Positions 11,961 to 23,945 of a stretch of DNA of 64,000 nucleotides are shown in pieces. The position numbers and the translations under genes were made by a program. Every line of letters starts with the position of its first letter. Positions within the stretch are counted from its first letter, which is position 1. The notes below the pieces were generated by a model that searched no databases, was not told the DNA's origin, and saw only the letters and a list, made by a program, of their open reading frames with translations. The DNA is from Notamacropus eugenii (taxonomy: Eukaryota; Chordata; Mammalia; Diprotodontia; Macropodidae), in assembly GCF_028372415.1 (NCBI RefSeq), contig NC_092877.1:247151536-247215535 (forward strand). Direction: 5' to 3'.

Positions 11961-12404
11961 TAGAGTTATGATCATAAGTGTTTAATGACTGGTAGTTGGG
12001 ATGTTGGGGGGGGATATGCACTGTGAAACACTTTTCCATTTAAACTGTATAATTAACATTTTCTCTGACACCTTCTTAATTATAGACAATAACAAAAATA
12101 TAAATCCAACCCTAATCTGTAGCATCTGACAATTTCTAGAGGTGTAAATGCTCATGTTGTAAATTCACAGTTGTCTCTAGTGCTTATCTAACCTGGCTCT
12201 GGCACATCCCCGGGGATTAACTGGAACTTTTCCTTACTACTCTCTCCAAGTTCCCTCTTTTGAAATTGCACCCATTGTTCCTACCTTCTGAAGCAAATCA
12301 GGACAAGTCCACTTCTATTTGATAGTTCTTAAGACAGTAAAATATAGTTGTCATGCTTCCACCCTTCTTCCTTATGCTCTGACTTCACCCCTATGGAAAT
12401 GTTT
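11961..12404. other. Unassigned sequence
   Basis: No feature recognised. A short run of G occurs at about 12005-12013. Confidence 0.5.
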
Positions 12405-12545
12405 CTAGATTTAGTCAGAGTACCAGAATTTGAATCCCATCTCTGTTAAAGTATAGCATTAGATAGGTCACTGTATCCCATTCTGAACCTTATTTCTTCA
12501 TCTGCTAGATGAACAGTTTGGATTGTATAGCCTCAAAGCTGACTT
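12405..12545 (+). repeat. MIR-type SINE
   Basis: 'aatttgaatcccatctctg', 'taggtcactgtatccc' and 'ttatttcttcatctgctaga' follow MIR order. Confidence 0.55.
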
Positions 12546-12572
12546 TCAGCGTTAATTTTATCATTATTTTGC

Positions 12573-12760
12573 AACCTGTTTCTTCTTTGCCAACATGATT
12601 AATATGGAAATGTGTTTTACATGATTGCATATATATAACATATCAAATTGCTTAGGGAGGGGGATGGTAAAGAGGTAGAATATTTGAAGCATACTTTAAA
12701 TAAAAAAATGTGAAATATTGTCTTTATTTGTAATTGAAAAAATAAAAGGGTATATAAATT
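12573..12760 (+). mobile_element. L1-type 3' terminal segment, sense
   Basis: 'ctgtttcttctttgccaaca', 'atgattaatatggaaatg', 'aacatatcaaattgctta' and 'taattgaaaaaataaaag' form the last part of the marsupial L1 3' UTR up to its A-rich end. The neighbouring antisense segment covers L1 sequence that ends about where this one begins, so the two may be pieces of one element. Confidence 0.7.
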
Positions 12761-12784
12761 TGAATTATAATAGCAATTGTAAAA

Positions 12785-13335
12785 CAGTGTGCAAAAGGAA
12801 AAAAACACAAAAATGAGGTGAAAATAGTATGATTCTATCTGCATTCAGACTCTTATCAGTTCTTTCTGTGGATATGAATAGCATTTTCTATGAGTCTTTT
12901 AGATCACTATATTGCTGAGAAGAGCCAAGTCAATCATAGTTGAACATTATACAATGTGGCTATTACTGTGTACAACGTTCTCCTGTTTCTACTCATTTCA
13001 CTTTACATCAGTTCATGTAAGTCTTTGCAGGTGTTTTTCTTATTAATCTGCTTGCTCATCATTTCTTATAGCGCAGTAGTATTCCATTATAATCATGTAC
13101 CACAGCTTCTTTAGCCATTCTCCAATTGATGGCATCTCCTCAATTTCCAATTCTTTGCCACTACAAAAAAGCTGCTATAAATATTTTTGTACAAAGAGGT
13201 CCATTCCTCCTACCTCTAATTTTTTTTTAACTCTGTGGGATACAGACATCATAGTGTTTTTGCTGGATTAAAGGCTATGTACTAACCCTTTGAGCTTAGT
13301 TTCAAATTACTCTCCAGAATGGTACTCAATTTGTC
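12785..13335 (-). mobile_element. L1 ORF2 C-terminus and start of 3' UTR
   Basis: On the minus strand around 13060-13135 a frame reads WLKKLWYM then MEYYCAI. This matches the conserved C-terminal L1 ORF2 stretch (WIKKMWHI...MEYYAAI in human L1). Downstream come 'agtgaaatgagtagaaacag' and 'agaaagaactgataagagtc', typical of marsupial L1 after ORF2. Only the end of ORF2 is present, so the element is heavily 5'-truncated. Confidence 0.85.
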
Positions 13336-14119
13336 TTGAAGCTCATTCAGCTGGGTCATAACAAGAATTGGAAAGACAGTTGTTTGGGAAGTTAGAATGA
13401 ATATCTATCTCTGGGTATAGAGTAAGATTTTTGTGTCCAGGTAGGGGTATATCTGATTGTGAATTACTACTAACCCAAGTCACAATGTTTTCTGAGATGA
13501 GGTATCAGGTAGAGAAGAGAATGGAGTATGCTGTAAGGGTAATAGTTGTTATGAAATAGATCTCACAGAGCTATTCAAAGGCTCATGTAGCAGGTAATAA
13601 ATGAAGATGGTCATACCATGGTGGTTTAAAGTTCGTGCTGGGATATCACACACAATAGGATTGTTCTTAGTTCATGTGGAGCTAACATAAATAATCTGAG
13701 CCCATTTCTCATCCTGAAGTGTTTGTTACCTCATAAGAAAATGAGAATAGAGGAGAATGGAAGAAAATTCAAAGACAGGAAAGAATTTACTACCTCAAGC
13801 CTGGCAATAAATTTAAGCAGAGAAGGAAAGTAGGCTGAAGAAGGTGAAGACATACAGTTGTTGAAAGAAAGAAAAAGTTTTCTTGATAAATGTCAACTTT
13901 ATAGCTCAAGCAGGGATGGATAGCCATCAGTACACAGCCCATAGAGAAGGTTCCTACTCTCACTGGGAGACAGGTGGAAATGGCTTTTGCAATTAAATGT
14001 TTTCACCTTTTGAATATCCTTTCGTATTTTTGGCAAACCATTGGTTCGATTTTCCACAGAAGTCACTGTTTCATATTTGGGAGTCCATAGTATGAGCCAG
14101 TGACTGCCAGGATGGCAGC
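13336..14119 (-). other. Possible 3' UTR of the CDC25C retrocopy
   Basis: Lies directly downstream, on the minus strand, of the pseudogene coding homology. No repeat is recognised. It may hold the retrocopied 3' UTR, but I see no clear AATAAA or poly(A) tail marking its end. Confidence 0.3.
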
Positions 14120-15448
14120 TCCTTCCAAAGCTTGAATTTTCATTCTTCCTGAGACAAGCAAACTCTTCCCAAAGCTGTCACTCTTCAGTCTGTGCTTTGT
14201 ACCAGTTATGACACCTCAAAAGCTCAGCTGCATGGTCTTGGTGATGCATTGGGCAATAATTCCATAGTTTATACAGTTCTACATATTCCAGGAAGAAGTC
14301 TCAGTAGCCTTCCTTGATGATGAAACACTTAGAGTAGTCTAGTGCAAGGTACTTGTTCAGAGCTCTATCTTTTCTTAGATAGTAGCACATTCTGGGGTCC
14401 TCTTTAGGAGTATAATTCACAGTGAAACATGATAATTATTCTTTTATGCATGCTGGAAGGAAGAAAAGACTTCATCAAGAAGAAATTAGGTAGCTTCTCC
14501 TGACTGTGCAAGTTCAGAGCTCCATGGATAGTATCTCCTTGATCTCATATGGATAGCAGCAATTAATAATATAACATTTCTCCATCAAGTCTTGCAACTG
14601 CTCCCATAGCAGAGAAGCCACCATGAACAGGTTGATGCGCTTTAGATCTTGATGTCTTCTTGTCACTGTTGTTGGCATGTCGACCTTGGTGAAATTATCT
14701 ATTAGCTGCCTCTGCACAGAATTAGCCCCCAAGATCTGAATGAAATTAACACCACAAAGTGAAACTGTCTTCTTTAGGCCTGATTCCTTGGTTTCTTGCT
14801 CATCCAGGAAAACTTCATTAACTCAAGTGAAGTCTCCCTTCCATAGTCTTCCTGCTCATCTTCATGTAGTGAAATTCTGGTAATGGGGTTGCCCAGAGCA
14901 TTCATTTCAACTTTCAAAGAGTTTCTGTTGTCTAGTAGAGAAAAGAGGAGACAAGAGGGTGTTCCTGATTTTTCTTGAAGCCTTAAGAATCTGTGTTGGC
15001 CATATTGTGTGTCTCAGAAAGCTGTTCTGAATTTCTTTGTCTGAAGCAGAGCTACCAGTTTCATATATCTTTTGGTAAAAGGAACTTAGAGCCCTGGGAG
15101 TGCTTACACAGCAAAGATATATTTCTTAATATGCTGATGATAACCCATTCCAACCAACTTTATTTCCTGAGGTCCTAAGGAATCTAAGTTACCAGTTTCT
15201 CTGAGGCTTGGCAATGTAATAAGGTAGATGACAGATATCTACACAATGATAATATTTGACAAGTCAAGGCAATGTTTTGGGGTTGCTTATGTCAAAGCAA
15301 TGAGGTTTCCAGAATCAACAAGGGACTTGCTAGGTGAGGTCTTGGGAAGTTTTCAGTAAAAGGAAAAGGAAGCATCTTTCTCTAGAACCAAGTTGAACAT
15401 CTCCCTGTAGTTAAAATTGAAGCAGGATTTGAAGGGAATCCTAGACAT
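14120..15448 (-). pseudogene. CDC25C: Processed pseudogene of CDC25C (M-phase inducer phosphatase 3)
   Basis: The functional protein is a dual-specificity phosphatase that activates CDK1 at mitotic entry. Translated across several frameshifts, the minus strand follows CDC25C from near its N-terminus to its C-terminus. An ATG at 15448 is soon followed by REMFNLVLEKDASF (human RKMLNLLLERDTSF). LDLSN lies near 15260, KHQDLK-like RHQDLK near 14650, YPYE then GALNL near 14520, IIIMFHCE near 14425, and CPMHHQDH with ELLRC near 14240. These span many exons of the normal gene with no intron, which indicates a retrocopy. The catalytic His-Cys-Glu is still readable (Cys codon 14419-14421), but an in-frame stop at 14404-14406 falls inside the HCX5R loop. 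Other stops and frameshifts occur throughout, so it cannot encode the enzyme. About 250 bp upstream of the ATG (to about 15700) may be retained 5' UTR. Confidence 0.92.
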
Positions 15449-17060
15449 GGCTTCAGAAGAATCTTATCCTCAGGAAAATCACAAGTCTCTACTTCCCCTT
15501 GGGTGGCGGTGGGGGATTGTACTGAATACAAAAAAGGAAAATTCCAGTTGGAGGTAGCAGACAAGAGTGTATTTTGGATCCATGCCCCTTCTCCCTGGAG
15601 CATATACCTAAGGGTTCTCAAAGGGGACACTGTCAGCCCAGCAACCTGCAACATCTTAGATGATTTTTAATGACATGAGGTACCTCAATGTTTCCCTCTT
15701 CAAATTATAGAAGATTCTCCTTTTCTTCTCATATTGTCTAATGGAGGCTTATGGAAACAGGTTTTTTCTTAATTATTTGACTAATCAACCAGTTATTATT
15801 GTATGACTATCTTATACAGTTTAGTTGTTGTATGGCTTGGAATTGAATGGTACAGCTGATGAAAAAGCTTAGATGATGAGATTTTCCTTTGATTTACAAT
15901 AAAGTAGTCACATAATGAATGTATTAATGTTTTCAGTCTATTTCATGCAGATACAAAATTTATATAGGATAACAGTCAATGCCATCTGCAGTGATATATT
16001 CACACAGGCAAACCATTAGTATTTCTAAATTGTTCAATATATCTTGCCTTCTTTTGGTACCAGAGCCTAAAGGGTACAACCTGATCTGCTGACCTCTTGA
16101 GTATGGTCAGTCAGTAATCCAGTGCTGCTGATCTATTTCTTCAAACCTTAAGAACAATAGTAAAAAAAATGCTGTAGTGTTAATCTAATCAGTGATGGCA
16201 GCAGAATGCAGTTTACTGATATTTCAGGATTTTGGGGATAACTTCAGTGCTACTATGATGGTCATTAGACACTCAAAACACTCAAAATCCATCCCTATCC
16301 ATTACCTTTCCTAACTTTCCCCTATTTTGCTATGTCCCTCCTATTCCTTCCCACCAACATGGATGCCCAATTTTGATGGGTTTTCATTATAAGTGTTATT
16401 TTAGTGTTACTTAATACTTTGAAAATATATAAAGCAAATTACTTAGATATTATATTCATGTATCAAAATATCAAAATACTATAATTTAATTAGTGGGGTT
16501 ATTACATATTGTAACTTGAATAAGGATTACCTATAATTAAGTAGATTGTATTGAATGCCTGTATGGAAGATAGCCATCATAGTAAAATCATTCTGGTGAT
16601 GAACTTTCCCAAATTCAGCTGAAATGGCCCTCAGATATTATATAATCCATCACTGAGACCATTCTTGGAATATTTCTTAATCTAGAAACTAGCAGAATTT
16701 GTGCTTCTGCAGTAAAAATCTCTAAGTTCTCAGGGTCATCTCCATTCCAGGATAAGTTATTGAAGGAGGAAAATACATTTACTTCAACCAAAATGGTCAT
16801 CAAACACTTGGCTTATTTGAAGGTCAGTACTCATTATTTTCAACATGTACTTGAACTCGAGTCCATTACTTATATGACTCTCTTCTTTGTAGAAATAGTA
16901 CTCGAACTAATGAAACAAAAAATACAGTCAGTCAGACTATGAGATACATCCTATAAAGTTCTTCCCTTTGCTCTCTCGACACATAAAACTACCAGCCAAA
17001 AGTCTTCTACCTTGAGTCAGCATAATGAGATAATCAACTCTTTTATACATCTTGAAACAT

Positions 17061-17064
<4 letters not shown>
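15449..17064. other. Unassigned sequence; first part may be retrocopy 5' UTR
   Basis: 15449-15700 contains the start of a 90-codon minus frame that runs into the CDC25C retrocopy in a different frame, so it is probably not a gene. From 15700 to 17064 the sequence is AT-rich with nothing recognised. Confidence 0.45.

Positions 17065-17119
<55 letters not shown>
17065..17119. repeat. (TG)n microsatellite
   Basis: Uninterrupted TG dinucleotide run of about 55 bases. Confidence 0.95.
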
Positions 17120-17122
<3 letters not shown>

Positions 17123-17795
17123 ACTGTGGTCTTTCTTGTTCTGTTGTATTGAAGAGCTCTTTATTTTATAAATTAAAAAAAAAAAACACTTTTTTCCTTA
17201 AGTTTCATTTTTGGAACTATGTCACTTATCATGATATCTTAAAAAAGACAAAGTAAAAATTATTTTTTTCACTCCATGGATTATTATAGCATTTTAGGTA
17301 AATCTAAATGATAGATATTAGGTAAGATATCATCTCTTCCTTTTTTATGCTTATCAATGCCATAATGACACTATTAACATATATAGGTCCTATATAGAAT
17401 TCCCCAAGAAAAGATATCAGCTCCAAAGGGTCCCATTTTAAGCAGTTGTATCTTGGGGAAAAGTTCTATGCTCTTCCTTCAAAAATCTAAAAACTCTAGG
17501 TATCTAAATTTCTGACTTCAAACCTTGTCTAAAGCAGATGTAACTTTTTGTACCCCAGAGACTGGAAAATCACACAATTTCCTTTTTATTTTTTTATGAC
17601 ATCATACTTTTGTATTTAGCATCCAATCTTTCTTTTTCTCTTCTTCCTATAAAGTAATCCTCACTGTGCATGTTCTGTTGCTAGAATTAATTCATAAGAA
17701 AAAAAAAGATAGAGAAATGCCATATATGCTACAAAAGAGCTTTAAAAAATCTATATAGGTAATTGTTGATAATGATGATGATGTGGTTACTATGA
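17120..17795. other. Unassigned sequence
   Basis: No gene or known repeat recognised. Confidence 0.5.
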
Positions 17796-18182
17796 AGGTG
17801 TTTTGCACAGTTGCACATGAATAACCTATATTGAATTACTTAGCTTCTTAATGAGTGTGGGTGGGGAAGTAGGAAAGGAAAGGATTTAGAACTCAAAATT
17901 TTAAAAATGAACGTTAAAAATTTGTTTTCACATGCAAATGGGATATAAGATATACAGGCAATTGGGTATAGAAATCTGTCTTATCCTAAAGGAAAATAAA
18001 AGGGGAAAGGAATAAGAGAAAGGAGCATGGTGACTGAAGGGAGAGCATATTAGAGGAAGGGATAGTCAGAATGCATGCCATTGTGGGGTGGGGAAAGGGG
18101 AAATCTGGGGAGAAAATATGGAATTAAAAATCGTGGAAAAGAATGCTGAAAACTAAAAAAGTAATTAATAAAAAGAAAAAAG
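17796..18182 (+). mobile_element. L1/HAL1-type 3' end, 5'-truncated
   Basis: Matches the tail of the HAL1-type element at 27.3-27.6 kb in order: 'tagaactcaaaattttaaaa', 'tttcacatgcaaatggga', 'aggaaaataaaaggggaa', 'gagcatattagaggaaggg', 'atgctgaaaac' and a final A-rich tail. About 390 bp survive and no coding part remains. Confidence 0.8.
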
Positions 18183-18224
18183 TTACATGATCATTTAAAT
18201 GATCCTTTAAGTTTTACAGTATAT

Positions 18225-18385
18225 TTTGTATACATTCTCTCATGTTATCTACACAACCCTGTAAGGCAGTCACTTTGATTATGCCATACTGTATACATTT
18301 TAGTGCTCAGGCTTAATATGTATAACTTGCACAAAGGCCCTGGCTGCGACTGGACTCAGTTCTTTAGGGCACAACAGTTCATGTT
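18225..18385 (-). repeat. MIR-type SINE, antisense
   Basis: 'tcatgttatctacacaaccc' followed by 'tgtaaggcag' and later 'gcacaaaggccctggctg' and 'ggactcagtt' match reverse-complemented MIR order. Weak match. Confidence 0.5.
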
Positions 18386-19824
18386 CCCCTCTAAAATCCA
18401 CTATATCTCAAAGCTTAAATGGCACTATACTCCCTAAAACAAATACTCATTTTCGAAAGTACTCAACTTTTTGCTTTGGACAGAACCCATCTTTTCCATT
18501 TATATGACAAGAAACTTCAACAATACTGAAGCTTTCTAGGCACCATGAACTTTTTGCATTAAACATGCTTTCTTTCCTTTGTAAGTATCAACTGTTATGA
18601 AATCACCCAGTCCCTTTACCAATAGGGGAAAGAAATAAAATAGAATGTAAACAAAAAGCAGAATTATAATTGCAGGTTTTTCCATCATTCAGGTTTACAA
18701 AACTAATTCCTTTCCTTACAATGCTATTCACAAAATTCCCAAAATTCAACTGAAAATGATTATGCTTATAATCTGACCAAAACAAATGACAGTAGACTGA
18801 AGAAATATGTTCACATGATCTGCCTCATTTTAGTATCCTTTCTCATTTTTGTTTTCATGGAAGAATATTTTATTTTAGGAGTTTCAGAATTAATTATAAA
18901 GGCAATTGTATTCTGCTTGTAGTAGCAATATGATAATCAATTCTTTAAAATCAATATGCATGAGCAAAGAAATTATAGTTACAAGTAGTCTTATAGTGTT
19001 TATCTTTCTAGTGTTTTCACTAACTGCCCACACTATTCAAATAAACTAAGTTCTCTGATACTATACTATTTATTAGATTGATGAATGTTCTAGAAGATTA
19101 GAATTTCCCATTATTGAAAATTACTTTTAAGGTTTTAAAATTTACCTTTGATGACACATACCTGAAAACATTAGTGGGACTTAACCTAAAATAGCACAGC
19201 ACAACTGAAATGAATATATGACCATTAAAAATAATTTTCACTCTGTCTCTCTTCCAGGATCAACCACAGTTGCTTGATATTTTATAAACAAAAATAAGGT
19301 AGTACAAGTAGTTGAAATTCTCTTTGCAACAGGTCACAACAACAATGGAGAAATTGAAATTGAAAAAAAAAAATGGGACATTTGTTAACTGAAAGAGTTT
19401 TTAAAAAATACCTCTAAATGAAAGTATATCAACATGTTTGTAAATAAAATTAGTTGCTCCTGGAATTGTAGGTTTCATGAGCAAGGTTCTAGTTCAGGAA
19501 ATTAAATCCGAGCAATCATGATTAGAAATACTTCAATAGTCAGTTCATAATTCTAACAATTTGCCAGGAGAACGTTGGTGTTGAAAAATAGGATTTTATG
19601 TCAGGATAAAGTTTGAGATCTTCAAAAGCACAGTGCCACTTCTCCAGTGCAATCTATACTAATATCTTCCTCCTTTTAAGTTATGGATCTAGTTCATTGT
19701 CTATCTATCCAATACATAGATAGGAGATGAATTATTTTATTGGTATATGGAATTGCCAAGGGAATTTCCTTGGCATCTGCAAATTCTCTACAACTTTTCA
19801 TCTTAGAAAATTCACTAGAGAAAG
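18386..19824. other. Unassigned AT-rich sequence
   Basis: No open frame with a recognisable product. The 60-codon minus frame at 18603-18785 has no known motif. Confidence 0.5.
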
Positions 19825-19930
19825 GAGAATTTAAGTAAATTAGTTGCTTAGGGTCATACAGTCAGCAAGTTTCAGAGACATGGCTTGGACTCAGGTCTTC
19901 AGGCTATAAGGTCACTTTTCTATGCAGTAT
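19825..19930 (-). repeat. MIR-type SINE, antisense
   Basis: 'ttagggtcatacagtcagca' followed by 'cttggactcaggtcttc' is the antisense MIR core ('aggtcacacagc...actcaggtctt'). Confidence 0.65.
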
Positions 19931-20754
19931 GTGCATATATGTTGGAAGCATATGTCCAATATATCTGAACCAAATGGGTTAATTCAAATAGCAACTTATC
20001 TGTAGTACCCTGTGTAATATAAAAAAAATCTTTACAATGAGAAATACAGTACTATCTGGGCAGAAAAGCTTATTGTGATTTATTACAAGGAATTCTTTTT
20101 TAGCTAGAGTCATCACAAATGTCAGTATCAAGTTTCTTAGTTCTTTATAAGTAGAAGTAATGGCTGGTACTTATGAATAACTTTCTTTTTAATAAGATTG
20201 ATACAATCTTGAGTGATAACATACCCATCACTCTGCAAACCCCACATCCACCCCTAGTTTTTATTAATTGCTTGTAGTAATGGAACAGAAGACTACTTGC
20301 CTAAAACTAAGATGAAACCAAGTACAGACACTATAAATCAAAGAAAAGGTAATAGAACAATGATAAAGCATTATGGAAGAAGTTGCTATTTGCTGTAATA
20401 ACAGGGTCTAAAGCTTAAAACTTGGATAGTTTAACAGAAATAACTTAAAACATAGAAACAAAGAAGCTAAAAGTATATCAGGAAAGAATTATGAGAACAG
20501 TCATATGAATTGAAAAGATAAATTCAGAAGGCAATCATAAATGGAGATAATTAGTTCTTGATTAAGTCATTTTAGATATTCAGAGACCAAGTCTACCAGT
20601 ATTATTTTCTAAGAAACCAATTTCTAATTCCCACTTATACCTTTTTCATGACTTATTGTGAGAGATTGCTTGGCTGGAATTTTTTTTTCATAAACCAGCA
20701 TGGACTAGAAGTTTACACATGTGTGTGCATGTTTCTTTTGTGCATGTGTGTGTC
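19931..20754. other. Unassigned sequence
   Basis: AT-rich. An imperfect TG-rich stretch at 20715-20770 accounts for the local frame. Confidence 0.5.
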
Positions 20755-20870
20755 TATGTGTGTGTTTGCAGAATCCAAAAGGCCTAGTGATCATTTAGTT
20801 CAAGTATATTATTTTAGAAATGAGAAACTGATGTTCAAAAAAGTTCAAGAATAAAATCTCACCCCACTGA
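20755..20870 (-). repeat. MIR-type fragment, antisense (weak)
   Basis: 'cctagtgatcatttagttca' and 'gaaatgagaaactgatgttc' resemble the antisense SINE words 'gatgaggaaactgaggc'. Short and diverged. Confidence 0.4.
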
Positions 20871-21689
20871 TGCACTGTTAAATAATACCTTTTAAAATTT
20901 CCACTACAGCTGATTCCTATTTTCTGAATTTGCATATAGATTTAGGATAATAATATAACCCATCTGCTTTCCTAACAAGAATGTTGGGAGAACTGATAAG
21001 TTAATTTAACCACATACTTGAAATTCCGTAATAAGATGCCACATATATTCATACGTATTTAGAGAATGACAGATATTATTATTAGAATTGTAAAAATGTC
21101 AAATTGTCCTATGATAATGGATGTTAAAATGGTGTATTTTAGCTCCTGAAATCCATATATCTGACTTCATACTCATTTTTAAACACCTGGAGTACTTTTT
21201 GTTATTATATCACATAGTCAGCAAATTGTTATTGTGAAATTACTTCAAAATAAATAGCTTGTTTCCACAAAATTGCTCATGCTTCAGGGCACTCAGGAAT
21301 AAAATAAACTCAAATCTATGCCCAGAATATAATTGATTGGGGAATCAGAAACTGCTGTTTAAGCCAAAATGTCTGGTGAGAAAATATATGAAAACTGAAA
21401 ACATGTTTATACTCACCTATTAAATTTCCCCCCAAAATGGTATAATATTTGATGAGAAGAGGTTATTTCCACAATGATAATAATACATGGGTAAATTAAA
21501 CTAATTTCCCCAAATTCCTCATTTCCTAATACAGATGCATGGTACTTTAAAAATCAAACAACATTCTTGAATATTAAAATTCATATTTATGAAACTGATA
21601 ATTTTTGCATGATAATATGCATTATAAAAATAATTTACATCAGTAAAGAGTATAGGTAAGTCAGGGTGGTATATAAGAGTGAATAGTGT
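20871..21689. other. Unassigned AT-rich sequence
   Basis: Nothing recognised. Confidence 0.5.
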
Positions 21690-21810
21690 AACAGGGCATT
21701 AGAAATCATCCCAGCTATGTGAGTAAATAAATGTCTGCCTTTGGTCAAGTAGCTTAAGTCCTCTGGCTTTGAGTTTCTTCACTATCAAAATGAGATTGAG
21801 CCAGAAATAA
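21690..21810 (+). repeat. MIR-type SINE
   Basis: 'tggtcaagtagcttaagtcc', 'gagtttcttcactatcaaa' and 'atgagattgagccag' follow MIR order. Confidence 0.6.
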
Positions 21811-22079
21811 AAGAATTCTCATAAATATGTAGTATCTAAAAGCACATGGAACTAATTTTTACATAATATCATTTATATAAACTATTCAACTCTTCTTCAT
21901 GATTTGAAATTAATTTAACAAATTAATTAAATTGTATTCCTATACTGGATATATACCTTCCATTTTGCTTTAATTTATTTATGCTTGAAACATGTATAAG
22001 CAATTTGTAGACCCTACACTGACTGGCAAGCGCATGAGCATTGCAAACTTCTAGATGTGTAGTCCTCCAGTGATCATCC

Positions 22080-22535
22080 CATGAAGTATATAATTTTCTC
22101 ATTTTTTGGAAATGCTAACTGTCCTCCTTTGCCCTGAATAAGTGCATGAGCACCAACTCATAGATGCACTGTATCTAGCTGATCCTGAGAAGTTTCTCAT
22201 TCTACCCTGTCTTATAGTTATCATTCCTGCCACCAGGCATTTACTATATACTTTTCTCTGCTACCACCCTCTTTGTTACGTTGCTTTTTGGGAACCATTA
22301 TCAAGTGGAAAAATTTCCTCATGCTTACACTCACAATGTCTATTTCTAAACAAACAATCAAACATAAATCCATTTCTAACTATCACTCCCCTGTTATATA
22401 TTAACTTCCCCTATCAGTATGTAAGCTCCTTGAGGTTAGGAACTGTCTTGCTCTTGTATTTGAACCTGTAGCTCATTTCTAGATGTTTGACACACTGTAA
22501 GCACTCAATAAGTACTTTTTAATTATTAATCTGAG
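22080..22535 (+). repeat. L2-type LINE 3' end
   Basis: The end reads 'tgtaagctccttgaggttag', 'gaactgtcttgctcttgta', 'cactgtaagcactcaataag' and 'tactttttaattatt', the characteristic L2 3' terminus. Upstream to about 22080 is probably the same element. The 109-codon frame at 22142-22471 is a chance frame within it. Confidence 0.75.
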
Positions 22536-23284
22536 TCCCTTTGGCAGAAAAAAGAGAAGCCTTGTCTTTATCATGGAAACAAACAAAGTCTTTGCAATAC
22601 AATTGAAAGAATATTTCAAAGGCTGGGAAACAACTCATTTAGAACAAAAAGAATTGTGAGTGCAGCAAGTGGGTTTCTGCGGATAAGATATTTAACACAG
22701 ATATTTGTAACACAGCAAAATCTATATGTGTATATGCTGAGGTTACAACTGATCTGCCATCGATGTTAAGGACAGTTTGCTAGGCTTTGGGGATGGACAA
22801 GGAAGAGACTTTCTAATCTGTTGTCATTGACACTGGAGATCCAAGACAAGACAGACCACATTTGTTTTTAGTTCGGCCTTGCACATTAAAGAAAGGATGA
22901 CAACAATGCAGGGGTTAGATATGACTATTCATTTAACAGTGAAATGGAGGTTTCTTCTAAAATAGAAATACTCATGCCAAGAGACTTTTGCCACCATACT
23001 ATTGCATGGAAATTGCATTCTTCTGGTGGAATATAAATTGTTCTGATCAAATAAAAGTGAAGAATAGAGTGCTAGCAAGTTGCTTGTGAGGTACATTGGT
23101 GATCAAATAATTTAAAGTTCAAGTTTTAAAAATCAGGAAAAATAGAAAGATTAGTTATGTCCACTCACTTCCTTCTCTGAATAATTTAGATATGGGCTCT
23201 GATGTTACTCCTTTAATAGTTTTGTGACCATGGTGAAATAACTTAACATTTCGTATAACTAATTTAATAAAATGGAGGTAAGAA
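22536..23284. other. Unassigned sequence
   Basis: No gene or known repeat recognised. Confidence 0.5.
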
Positions 23285-23945
23285 TTCTTTCAGATTTGCT
23301 TTCAAGTTCAAATGAATGCAAACACATATGAGTATACACACATATGCAAATATGTATAATGCAAAACTGTATATGTACACATGTAAATAAAAATATACAT
23401 ACTTGTATGCAAGATTATATTCATACATATACACATGCCTGTGCATCTATGTGTGTTCATTTACATAAACAAAAACACCAAACAAAACATGTTTTGTGTA
23501 GCAGGTCTATCACTACTTGTCTACTAGGACAATTCAAGTTAAGAACTTCAGCACAGTAGCCACCGGTAAGAAAATAAATTCAACACACACACATACAAGT
23601 GAACATGTGCACACACATATATGCATGTGTATATGTGTGTGGTTGTTTTGTTGAGGTTTTTTTTAACTCATTGATATTATATTGTCCAGGAAAAAAAAGC
23701 AAGAAATTTCAAAATTTTATTCTCTCTATAGACCTAGGAGGTATCATAAATGTCTGACACAAAACAACATCTTAAAAAGTGCTCTTTGAAATGAATTTGT
23801 AACCATAAATTGCATATGCATATTTACACATGCACATGCACTTTATATACACAAACATGTATATGTATGTATATCTACATGCATGTACACATATCCTTAT
23901 AGAGGCATACATATATATGAAAATACAAATACACCATATATATAC
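23285..23945. repeat. Cluster of imperfect CA/TA/ATG simple repeats
   Basis: Three degenerate stretches rich in ACATAT, ATGCAT and TGTGTA words (about 23310-23460, 23580-23645, 23815-23945). The short frames across them are low-complexity artefacts. Confidence 0.75.

Noticed and set aside
12785..13335. Sense-strand gene in this conserved-looking stretch
   Set aside because: The conservation is explained by the antisense L1 ORF2 C-terminus (WLKKLWYM, MEYYCAI).
22142..22471. 109-codon plus-strand frame
   Set aside because: Lies within an L2 3' end, has no start context or domain and ends in the repeat terminus.
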